Source: Acidobacteriaceae bacterium (GTDB lineage: Bacteria > Acidobacteriota > Terriglobia > Terriglobales > Acidobacteriaceae). Taken from it: a DNA stretch of 30,060 nucleotides. Both the position numbers and the translations under genes were made by a program. The stretch lies in contig PKXI01000030.1 of NCBI GenBank assembly GCA_003133425.1, positions 1 through 30,060 of the forward strand, given 5' to 3'. Below, piece by piece: positions 15,788 to 23,222 of this stretch; positions within the stretch are counted from its first letter, which is position 1, and every line of letters begins with the position of its first letter. The notes beneath the pieces were generated by a model, which worked only from the letters and a program-made list of their open reading frames with translations, was not told the DNA's origin and ran no database searches.

Positions 15788-17260
15788 ATGGCCGCCAAGA
15801 CAAAGAAAGTCCCGCATACCGTAAAATGGCATTCCGCGTCTCCTCAAGCTATGAGCAGCCAACTCAGGGCAACCGAAAGAATGAGCCGCGAATTCATCAT
15901 CTCCGCGAGTATGCTTCTCTTCTACTTGGCCTTTCTTGTCGCGAAAACTCTACTCTGGAAGTTTCAAACACCCTCACCTGGGACGTGGCAGTGCATACTC
16001 CTTCTGAATGTCCTTGAGGCCATCGCCTGGGGATCCTTGACATACCTGCGCTATGGGCACAGAATCGGGCCCGTCTTTTTGTTCCTTCCGATCACCTGCG
16101 CGCTCTACACAACTGTCCCGCTCGGTCTCTTGACCAGTGATTTGAATGTCTTTCCGTTCCCGTACACGGTGATATGGGATGGGATGCTGATGCAGTCGCT
16201 TATGCTCACACACCTCTGGTTCTTTATGGGGGTGGCATTCTCAAAGAAACGGGCCGATGCTTACCTTGAGAAGGTAATTATGTGGTGCGATAACATCCGT
16301 GTGACTCGCCTCGGAGTGAACCTCTTCCTTTCCATTGGGGTGGGGATTGCATTGTTGTACTTGTCCAATTTCTACTTCTCGGGAGCCGCAGATATCATCG
16401 ATACTGCATCGCGAATCGAACTGATAAATACTGCGAGAGCCGGAAAGTCGTGGCTCCTGCCACTATTCTTCGCTTGCTGGCTAATCGTCTGCGCAATTGT
16501 CTGGAGTACTCGCCGCTTGCGAAGTGCATTGTCACGGTTGCAAGTCATCGTTGCCGGATGTGTAATGCTGGTGTTTCCGTATATATCTCTCCGGCTGGGC
16601 AATAGAAATGAATTGCTTTTCTTTACGGGATTTGCCGCTACACTCCTCTGTCTAAGAGGCAAAGGGCGATTAGTGGCCCTTCTTGCTGCCGTAGCAATTC
16701 CGTTCCTGCTTTATCTCGGTTTGAGTCGATCATCGCTCCTGATAGAAACATCAGACATCGGGTCGGTGACATTCTATCTTAGCCTACTCGGAGAATTTGT
16801 CTTCCCGCATTTTCCCTTGCTGGACCACCTCAATTCTCACGGCAACCTGTGGTTGGGTTGGAGTTACCTGAGACTGCCTGAATTCTTTGTTCCCAGTCTC
16901 GGACTTTGGGACAAGCCTGAAAGCCTTGCAATCATGTTCTCCCGGCAATATGAGGGCATCGGTGGGATGGGATACGCGTACACACCCCTAGGAGAAGGGG
17001 TTGCAAACTTTGGATTCGCTGCGGTGGTTTTCGTTCCGCTATGCCTGGCGGGCTCTGCACGCCTTCTCGCCTCGCGTCTTATTAGATCCCCGCTTCCGCT
17101 ATTGCTTTTCTTTTCGATTCCGCAAGGTATAAATCGGGGCGAATCTCAGTCCATCGTTCTTTACCTCTTATGTTTCTCCGTAATAGTGAGCGTTTTGCTT
17201 GGAGTATTACGGGGGCGAACCGTGGCGCGCATTTGTGGATTTCGAAGGGAGCATTCTTGA
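15788..17260 (+). CDS. Wzy-like O-antigen / oligosaccharide repeat-unit polymerase, 490 aa
   Basis: A polytopic membrane protein with about 10-12 hydrophobic helices between residues 34 and 480. There is a large loop at about 320-420 (PHFPLLDHLNSHGNLWLGWSY, GGMGYAYTPLGEGVANFG), like the periplasmic catalytic loop of Wzy-type polymerases (oligosaccharide repeat unit polymerase family). Sequence similarity in this family is low, so the call rests on topology, the LGEGVANFGF-type motif and position between flippase and glycosyltransferases. The start at 15788 is one base after the flippase stop. Its stop TGA overlaps the TTG start of the next gene. Confidence 0.75.
   Translation: MAAKTKKVPHTVKWHSASPQAMSSQLRATERMSREFIISASMLLFYLAFLVAKTLLWKFQTPSPGTWQCILLLNVLEAIAWGSLTYLRYGHRIGPVFLFLPITCALYTTVPLGLLTSDLNVFPFPYTVIWDGMLMQSLMLTHLWFFMGVAFSKKRADAYLEKVIMWCDNIRVTRLGVNLFLSIGVGIALLYLSNFYFSGAADIIDTASRIELINTARAGKSWLLPLFFACWLIVCAIVWSTRRLRSALSRLQVIVAGCVMLVFPYISLRLGNRNELLFFTGFAATLLCLRGKGRLVALLAAVAIPFLLYLGLSRSSLLIETSDIGSVTFYLSLLGEFVFPHFPLLDHLNSHGNLWLGWSYLRLPEFFVPSLGLWDKPESLAIMFSRQYEGIGGMGYAYTPLGEGVANFGFAAVVFVPLCLAGSARLLASRLIRSPLPLLLFFSIPQGINRGESQSIVLYLLCFSVIVSVLLGVLRGRTVARICGFRREHS
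17244..17250 (+). promoter_or_regulatory. Ribosome binding site for a TTG-started glycosyltransferase
   Basis: AAGGGAG lies about 6 bases before TTG 17257 and decides that start over an ATG at 17170 that would run 91 bases into the polymerase gene. Confidence 0.7.
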
Positions 17261-18165
17261 AATTTACACTTATTGTCACCGGATTCGATCGAGCAGATGA
17301 GCTGGACCGATTCATGCGCAGCATTGGAGATCAATCGCTCACGCAGGGAGTTGAGTTAATCCTTGTTAACCAGAGCACGATACGGCCTTCTTCCTGTGAC
17401 GCGCTCCCTCCCGCGGTTCGATTCGTCGAGGTACGAACGGGGATTCGAGTTCCGTTGTCAAAGGCTCGGAATATCGGACTAGAGAATTACTGTGGGGAAA
17501 TTGTTGCGTTTCCCGACGACGACTGCTGGTATGAACCGAGCCTATTATCCAAGGTCGCACTTTATTTTGAGCAGAACCCTGCAGTGGACTGTATCTGTAC
17601 GGGCGTGTATGACCCAGATGCGGGATTATCTTATGGGAAGCGCCCCCTGGGGGTCTCGCGCAGGGTTTCGTTCAGCAATGTTTTCAAGCTCTGCATCTCC
17701 GTGGGGATCTTTGTGCGGCGTCGTGCGCTGGAACGTGCTGGTGCGTATTTTGATGAATGTCTCGGTGCAGGCACGCCGATGGGAGCAGGAGAGGAAACAG
17801 AATTACTGGTCCGTATGCTAAGCGCCCGATGCCGAATAGAATACGTAGGCCAACTTCAGGTTTACCATTCTTTGCCCAAGTTTGCGCCGAGTGATGCCGA
17901 GAAGAATTATCGATATGGAGTCGGCTTCGGGCATTTGACTGGCCGGGTTTTATTCGCTGGTCACCCTGGAGCCTTATGCGCCGCAAGCGAAGTGGTCGTT
18001 CGCTCGATTGGAGGCGCGGTTGTCAATCTTCAAAGACCATTGCTCCGGGCTGTTTACTGGAATCGGCTAGCCGGCGTGGTCGCCGGTTTTGCAGGAGCAA
18101 CAATCCAAGCAATTTTCCCGCAGCGAGATCGGTCGCGTCGGCCTAGACCTTCGGAAGTACGTTAA
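17257..18165 (+). CDS. Family 2 glycosyltransferase, 302 aa (TTG start)
   Basis: The GT-A fold starts at once (KFTLIVTGFDRADELDRFM). The nucleotide-sugar-binding motif FPDDDCWYEP has acidic residues at about 87-89. An acceptor-domain segment follows (GAGTPMGAGEETELLVRM, the ED-like catalytic region near 180). The C-terminal 40 residues are hydrophobic and may bind the membrane. The protein probably adds one sugar of the repeat unit; donor and acceptor are unknown. I start at TTG 17257 because of the AAGGGAG before it and the 4-base overlap TTGA with the polymerase stop. This puts the first beta strand at the N-terminus, as usual in this family. Confidence 0.82.
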   Translation: MKFTLIVTGFDRADELDRFMRSIGDQSLTQGVELILVNQSTIRPSSCDALPPAVRFVEVRTGIRVPLSKARNIGLENYCGEIVAFPDDDCWYEPSLLSKVALYFEQNPAVDCICTGVYDPDAGLSYGKRPLGVSRRVSFSNVFKLCISVGIFVRRRALERAGAYFDECLGAGTPMGAGEETELLVRMLSARCRIEYVGQLQVYHSLPKFAPSDAEKNYRYGVGFGHLTGRVLFAGHPGALCAASEVVVRSIGGAVVNLQRPLLRAVYWNRLAGVVAGFAGATIQAIFPQRDRSRRPRPSEVR

Positions 18166-18252
18166 AGTCGGCGGGACAAGGCAGCGCATAGGATGATAGC
18201 CGAAATTGCAGCTGCGACCCGGTTCTAATTGAACAATCCATCTGATCAAATC

Positions 18253-19359
18253 ATGCGAATCCAGTACGACCATCAAGTGTTCTCACTGCAAAACGCGGGC
18301 GGAGCGTCACGGTACCACTTTGAACTGCTGCGCTATCTGAGCACGGTGGATGATGTTCGGACCCAGCTTGCTTTGGGGCTTAATAACCTGAATCTCCCGC
18401 TAGGCGGGTTATCCGCTCCGGAGACTCGAGTGTGGGGCTTGAGATCCCGCCTGCACGCGGGGAAGAGCCGGTACATGGCGAACGAAGTATTTGGGAATTT
18501 GATGGCGCTATGGCTGGGCAAGGCGGACGTCTATCACCCCACTCTCTATCGCAATATGCCCATGGTCAGGACGCATCGAATTGTCGTGACACACCACGAC
18601 TGCGCCCATGAGCGCTACCCAGAGTTTTTTCCGGCAGCCAAGCGAATCCTGGATGCCAAGAGGATGCAGTTCGCCGAGGCCGATGCAATCATCTGCGTCT
18701 CGGAATCAAGTCTAAAAGACCTGCTCGCTTTTTACGCGGTTGACCATTCAAAGGTGAGAGTCATTCACCATGGTCTAACCAAATTAGCACGGAGCACATT
18801 GGCTTCTGCATACCTGGCAAAGCGGCTGCGGCGCGGATTTCTTCTTTTTGTCGGATCGCGGGCGGCTTACAAGAACTTTAACAATTTACTTAGAGCCTTC
18901 CATGAAAGCCGAATGGATCGTTCTTTCGATCTGCTTGTATTGGGTGGCGGGAACTTGACCGGCGCCGAATCCGATTTGGCCCGCAAGCTGGAACTGACAG
19001 ACAGCCTTGTTCTTGTACCAGAGGCTGATGACGCGTTACTAGCTGAAGCGTATGCGGCCGCGCGGCTGTTCGTTTACCCATCGCTCTACGAGGGCTTCGG
19101 TTTTCCTCCCCTGGAAGCAATGGCAAGCGGTTGTCCAGTTCTCGCCAGCAATACCTCGTCGATCCCGGAGATCAGCTGCGATGCCCCTTTCTATTTTGAT
19201 CCGAGCGACCTCAACGCTCTTTGCGCCGCGTTGGAGAAAGCAAGTACAGATGAAGAGGCGCGGAAGCATGCTGTCGAGCGTGGATTCCGCGTTGCCGCGC
19301 AGTACAGCTGGAATAAGTGCGGCGCGGAGACCCTGGCCCTCTATCGCGAGTGCCAATAA
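18253..19359 (+). CDS. GT4-type (GT-B fold) glycosyltransferase, 368 aa
   Basis: The N-terminal half begins MRIQYDHQVFSLQNAGGASRY, with the glycine-rich acceptor loop, and continues with VYHPT and VVTHHDCAHERYPE. The C-terminal donor domain holds FVGSRAAYKNFNNLLRAF at about 199-216 and the hallmark YEGFGFPPLEAMASGCPVL at about 279-297. Its Glu280 and Glu288 form the E-x7-E motif of retaining group 1 transferases. It probably adds a hexose or deoxyhexose to the lipid-linked repeat unit (inference). I prefer ATG 18253 over an in-frame TTG at 18229. Neither has a clear ribosome binding site, and the gap of 87 bases to the previous gene is unusual within this locus. Confidence 0.88.
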   Translation: MRIQYDHQVFSLQNAGGASRYHFELLRYLSTVDDVRTQLALGLNNLNLPLGGLSAPETRVWGLRSRLHAGKSRYMANEVFGNLMALWLGKADVYHPTLYRNMPMVRTHRIVVTHHDCAHERYPEFFPAAKRILDAKRMQFAEADAIICVSESSLKDLLAFYAVDHSKVRVIHHGLTKLARSTLASAYLAKRLRRGFLLFVGSRAAYKNFNNLLRAFHESRMDRSFDLLVLGGGNLTGAESDLARKLELTDSLVLVPEADDALLAEAYAAARLFVYPSLYEGFGFPPLEAMASGCPVLASNTSSIPEISCDAPFYFDPSDLNALCAALEKASTDEEARKHAVERGFRVAAQYSWNKCGAETLALYRECQ

Positions 19360-19426
19360 TCTGCCGCACTCCGTCAAGTAGCGACTCGGGTGACTGGACT
19401 TGCACACGGAAACAGGGAGATAGTCT

Positions 19427-20593
19427 ATGAACGGAAAGATAGTGATTACAGGCGGCCTCGGCTTTATCGGATTGCAGGTGGCCCGCTTGCTGGCAGAGCA
19501 GAATCAAAGGCTTTTACTATTTGATAATCTAAAGCCCCAGATCCACGGACACGTCCCCGACCTGGCTTCCGTGTCATTGCTCAAATCCGAGAATGTCGAA
19601 GTCCTCCGCGGCGATGTATGCAGAGCTGACGACTGGAGGCCAGCGCTCGAAGAAGCCCAATGCGTCGTGCATCTGGCGGCGGAAACCGGTACTGGTCAAT
19701 CGATGTACGAGATCTCCCGATACACAGAGACAAACGTAGGGGGGACGGCGTCCCTACTCCATTATCTGGCCAATCACAAACACAAAGTTGGAAAGATCGT
19801 TCTCGCATCGTCGCGGTCAGTTTATGGCGAGGGTGCATACCAGTGCGCCAACTGCGGGGTAGTTTTTCCATCAACGCGTTCCGGGGAGATGCTTCACTGC
19901 CAACAATGGCAGCCCGAATGCCCGAACTGCAAAGGCCCAATTGGGGCAACGGCTACGCGCGAGGACGCAAAAACCGCTCCCGCATCCATCTATGCGGCTA
20001 CGAAGTTGGCGCAAGAGGACTTAGTTCGAATTGCCGGCAGGGCCCTCGGAATTCCAACTGTCATTTTCCGTCTCCAAAACGTTTATGGCGAAGGCCAGTC
20101 GTTGAAGAACCCCTACACAGGAATCCTGTCGATCTTCGCGAACCAGATTAGGCAAGGCAAGATCATCAATCTATATGAGGACGGCCAGGAAAGCAGAGAC
20201 TTTGTACATGTTTCAGATGTTGCACGAGCAATTGTTCTTGGCGTAACAAGTGATCGGGCGGACGGAGATACGTTGAATGTCGGCTATGGCAAGCCCATGT
20301 CCGTGGAGAGAATTGCACTTTTGCTGAGCGAGTTGCTCGGGGCTGACGCGCAACCAATCGTCTCCGGGCAGTATCGAGTGGGCGACATCAGGCATGGGTA
20401 CGCCGACACGAGCGCAATTTATCAACGACTGGGGTTCACTCCAGAACTATCTTTGGAACAAGGTCTAGATCGCTTTGTTGCCTGGGTGAGACGGCAACCG
20501 ATGGAAGATGACCGACTTGACGCCGCCACTCAGGAACTCTTATCGCGCGGCTTCATGGAGAAACATGTCGAAGCTCAAGCAACTTCTTTATAG
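19427..20593 (+). CDS. SDR-type nucleotide-sugar epimerase with a four-cysteine insertion, 388 aa
   Basis: An extended short-chain dehydrogenase/reductase: GGLGFIG at residues 9-15 binds NAD, SSRSVYGEG holds the catalytic Ser, and Tyr189-x3-Lys193 (YAATK) is the catalytic pair. Between residues 138 and 170 it carries YQCANCG and CPNCKG (Cys140, 143, 165, 168, plus Cys158), a zinc-ribbon-like insertion. I recall such insertions from dTDP-L-rhamnose 4-epimerase-type enzymes (WbiB-like), so a role in making a 6-deoxy-hexose such as 6-deoxytalose is suggested but not shown. UDP-glucose 4-epimerase or a dehydratase remain possible. The start at 19427 is preceded by AGGGAGATAGTCT. Its end overlaps the acetyltransferase start by 29 bases. 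Confidence 0.82.
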   Translation: MNGKIVITGGLGFIGLQVARLLAEQNQRLLLFDNLKPQIHGHVPDLASVSLLKSENVEVLRGDVCRADDWRPALEEAQCVVHLAAETGTGQSMYEISRYTETNVGGTASLLHYLANHKHKVGKIVLASSRSVYGEGAYQCANCGVVFPSTRSGEMLHCQQWQPECPNCKGPIGATATREDAKTAPASIYAATKLAQEDLVRIAGRALGIPTVIFRLQNVYGEGQSLKNPYTGILSIFANQIRQGKIINLYEDGQESRDFVHVSDVARAIVLGVTSDRADGDTLNVGYGKPMSVERIALLLSELLGADAQPIVSGQYRVGDIRHGYADTSAIYQRLGFTPELSLEQGLDRFVAWVRRQPMEDDRLDAATQELLSRGFMEKHVEAQATSL

Positions 20594-21125
20594 CGATCTG
20601 GCGCGTCAATACGAGCTCGAAGGCCGGCCCGACGCCCCGCCAACATTCCTCGGGCTTCTATGTCGATTGCTACATCCGCGATTTCTTCCGATCGTCCTAT
20701 GCCGGGGAAGCAGGTGGTCACTACTATTGCGCATTCCAATCCTGCCGAAACTTCTAACGTACCTGAATATCCTGCTCTTTGGATTGGAAGTCTCACCGCG
20801 TACCGAGATAGGTCCAGGCCTTTTCTTTCCTCACACTTCAGGGACCGTCGTTGGCGCGAACTGCATCGGAAGTTACGCCACAATATTCCAGGGGGTTACG
20901 TTGGGAGCCAAGGCCTTGGATATGAATTTCGATCCGTCGTTGCGTCCAGAGATCGGCAACAACGTACTGCTCGGATCTGGTTGCAAGATTCTAGGGGGCA
21001 TTAGCATTGGCGACAATGTAACCGTCGGCGCCAATTCCGTAGTAATAGAGTCCGTTAGTCCGGACACTACCGTGGTCGGTATACCGGCCCGCGAAATCGT
21101 CTCTGCCACGCGAGGAACTCGATGA
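20565..21125 (+). CDS. Serine-acetyltransferase-like hexapeptide acetyltransferase, 186 aa
   Basis: A helical N-terminal part (residues 1-70) precedes a left-handed beta-helix of hexapeptide repeats from about 78: VSPRTEIGPGLFFPHTSGTV, then IGSYATIFQGVTLGA, then IGNNVLLGSGCKILGGISIG and VGANSVVI. The His in FPHTSGT is at the place of the catalytic His of CysE. Proteins of this size in polysaccharide loci acetylate sugars more often than serine (WcaB/EpsC-like), and that is what context suggests here. I start at ATG 20565, with GGAG 5 bases before it. The gene overlaps the epimerase end by 29 bases and the next gene by the 4-base ATGA. Confidence 0.85.
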   Translation: MSKLKQLLYSDLARQYELEGRPDAPPTFLGLLCRLLHPRFLPIVLCRGSRWSLLLRIPILPKLLTYLNILLFGLEVSPRTEIGPGLFFPHTSGTVVGANCIGSYATIFQGVTLGAKALDMNFDPSLRPEIGNNVLLGSGCKILGGISIGDNVTVGANSVVIESVSPDTTVVGIPAREIVSATRGTR

Positions 21126-22042
21126 GTGCACAGGTGCTTGATCTCACAATTATCATCCCCAACTACAACACCAAAGATTTGCTGAGGAGTTGCATCGCAT
21201 CTATCTACAGGCATACCAAGGACATTGATTTCGAGATTATCTGCCTCGACGACAACTCCCCGGATGGCAGTGCGGAGATGGTGGCACAGACCTTCCCTGA
21301 GGTAATTCTGGTAAGAAACACGATCAACCAGCTTTACGTCAAGAACAACAATCTGGGGATGCGGTTGTCCCGCGCACGCTATGCGTGCCTGCTGAATAGT
21401 GACACCCAACTCATAAGCAATGCTTTCAAGGCGCTGGTTGGGTTTATGGACGAACATGGCGACATTGCCGCCTGTGGTCCGAAACTGTTGAACCCGGATA
21501 TGACGGTGCAGCACTGCATTCGACGCTTTGTCAAACCGGGAACGCTGGTTCTCCAAGCGCTGAATTGGCATAAGTTCTTTCCCAAAAGCCGATCGATGCT
21601 AAATCTCTACGCGACGGATTTCGATTACTCCATTGCGCAGCAGGTGGAGAGCATCGGAACTACGGCGTTCATGATCCGCAGGTCCACTTGGGAGGAGGCG
21701 GGAATGCTCGATGAGCGCTTCAGTCTCTTTGTTGTCGATTGGGCCTACAACTACATGCTGAAACAAAAGGGCTACAAGGTCTACTACACACCTTGCGCGG
21801 AAATAGTCCACTTCGGCAGTCAAAGCGTGAACCAGACTGCTGTCAGGTCAATTCGCGATCTGCACGACGCGCTGATTGAGCTTAGCAATTCATACGACTA
21901 CTTCGGCAGGGGCCGCGCAATCAAATGGTTAGTTCGCGTTGCCGTCAATGCGCGCTGTTATCTGAAGCTCGCAGAGCACTACCTGGGCTCGGATAAGAGA
22001 GTAATCAAAGGGCCGGGCGCGCCGAAACTCATTGCAGAGTGA
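21122..22042 (+). CDS. Family 2 glycosyltransferase, rhamnosyltransferase-like, 306 aa
   Basis: The GT-A fold is clear: LTIIIPNYNTKDLLRSCIAS at about 8-27, ICLDDNSPDGS at 40-50, and the DxD-like LLNSDTQ near 90-96. GTTAFMIRRSTWEEAGMLDE with FFVVDWAYN-type acidic residues follows near 180-205, as in WbbL-like rhamnosyltransferases. The C-terminal 70 residues are helical and basic. It likely transfers a deoxy sugar to the lipid-linked chain; the donor is inferred only from family resemblance. It begins with a 4-base ATGA overlap with the acetyltransferase stop, so it is translationally coupled. Confidence 0.85.
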   Translation: MSAQVLDLTIIIPNYNTKDLLRSCIASIYRHTKDIDFEIICLDDNSPDGSAEMVAQTFPEVILVRNTINQLYVKNNNLGMRLSRARYACLLNSDTQLISNAFKALVGFMDEHGDIAACGPKLLNPDMTVQHCIRRFVKPGTLVLQALNWHKFFPKSRSMLNLYATDFDYSIAQQVESIGTTAFMIRRSTWEEAGMLDERFSLFVVDWAYNYMLKQKGYKVYYTPCAEIVHFGSQSVNQTAVRSIRDLHDALIELSNSYDYFGRGRAIKWLVRVAVNARCYLKLAEHYLGSDKRVIKGPGAPKLIAE

Positions 22043-22145
22043 TCATGTTCAGATAACCTTGCCTCGTCCAGCACCAACGATCGATTGCCATGAGGTTGAA
22101 ACGCATTGCGCCGGTCACTGCTAAGTCGAAGGAATCTTTCCCACC

Positions 22146-22766
22146 ATGCAAACCAGAATTGCAGAGCAAGAGGAACAGGCGATTCGGGGAGTCCAAGTGA
22201 CGTGGACAAAGCGAGTGTTTGACCTGATTCTTGCGCTGATCCTTTCTTTGACTCTGTTTCCCCTGCTTTTACTGTTTGGGTTGCTCATCAAGCTGACGTC
22301 AAAGGGCCCTGTAATTCATTGGTCAAGCCGCGTTGGGAAGGACAATTGCATCTTTCGCATGCCAAAGTTGCGCAGCATGCGAATAGATACTCCTCAAGTT
22401 GCCACTCATTTGCTGTCCGAGTCTTCAGTCTACCTAACCCCAATTGGCAGCTTTCTTCGCCGAACAAGCCTTGATGAATTACCACAGCTTTTCAGCATTC
22501 TCGCAGGCGACCTAAGCTTCGTTGGGCCAAGGCCGGCATTGTTCAATCAGGAAGACCTAATATCACTCCGGACGGAACGAGGAATTCACCGGCTGGTGCC
22601 TGGACTGACCGGTTGGGCACAGGTAAATGGCCGCGACGAACTGCCGATCCCGGTCAAGGTGCAGTTCGACCTTGAGTATCTGCAAAGGCGATCTCTCGCG
22701 TTCGATCTACAAATTATCGGAATGACAATACTCAAGGTTTTGCGCAGCGAAGGCGTAATGCACTGA
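22146..22766 (+). CDS. Priming sugar phosphotransferase (WcaJ/PglC-like), 206 aa
   Basis: A bacterial sugar-transferase domain: KRVFDLILALILSLTLFPLL is the single re-entrant membrane helix at about 22-45. KLRSMRID at 74-81 follows, then SLDELPQL with the catalytic Asp110-Glu111 pair, DLSFVGPRP and LVPGLTGWAQVNGR. It has only the catalytic core, without the N-terminal four-helix bundle of WcaJ/WbaP, so it is the small monotopic PglC type. It should transfer a sugar-1-phosphate onto undecaprenyl phosphate, the first step of repeat-unit assembly. The full-size membrane part may be supplied by the dehydratase encoded next. The start ATG 22146 has no strong ribosome binding site. Confidence 0.9.
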   Translation: MQTRIAEQEEQAIRGVQVTWTKRVFDLILALILSLTLFPLLLLFGLLIKLTSKGPVIHWSSRVGKDNCIFRMPKLRSMRIDTPQVATHLLSESSVYLTPIGSFLRRTSLDELPQLFSILAGDLSFVGPRPALFNQEDLISLRTERGIHRLVPGLTGWAQVNGRDELPIPVKVQFDLEYLQRRSLAFDLQIIGMTILKVLRSEGVMH

Positions 22767-23222
22767 AAGGGCGTTGAGCGCCGGTAGCAAGGGACCCCGT
22801 GGCGCTGGCTGGATCGAGTATCAGTAACTTTCCAGTAATATCCAGTCGGCGTTTGCGATCGATCTTCCGCAAGTTTTTAGGGAAATCTCCGAGATGCACC
22901 AGTCGGAGTGGCTGAGTTTCCAAGTGCGGTCAAACCATTTCTGTAGGCGAGCTTGGAGGCGCGAGATCGCCTGGATCCGAACCAGATAAGCAAATCGACG
23001 CCATGCAGCCGTTTGTTGAGGGATCCGACCGAGGTGTTCGTCATCCTCTCGTGTCCCAACCGCCGCCAGGCGCTGAATCCGTTGCTTAACATCCATGAGG
23101 CCATGACGGCCGGTCACGACCGGTTCCGTTCATCAGTTCACAACTCGCGTTGAAACAAGTTTCAAGAACAGCGTGCCGCGCAGAGACAGGGCACATAAGC
23201 CTTGAAGGGCAGGTAAGTAAAT
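22767..23222. other. Intergenic gap between priming transferase and dehydratase genes
   Basis: No gene was recognised. Open frames on the minus strand (22821-23117 and 22877-23104) overlap in two phases and match no family I know; they could be remains of a lost gene. A short CCGGT-CACG-ACCGG inverted repeat lies near 23111. Confidence 0.4.

Noticed and set aside
22821..23117. Minus-strand frame that might be a transposase remnant
   Set aside because: No catalytic motif or terminal repeats found; kept only as a possible gene remnant in the gap description.
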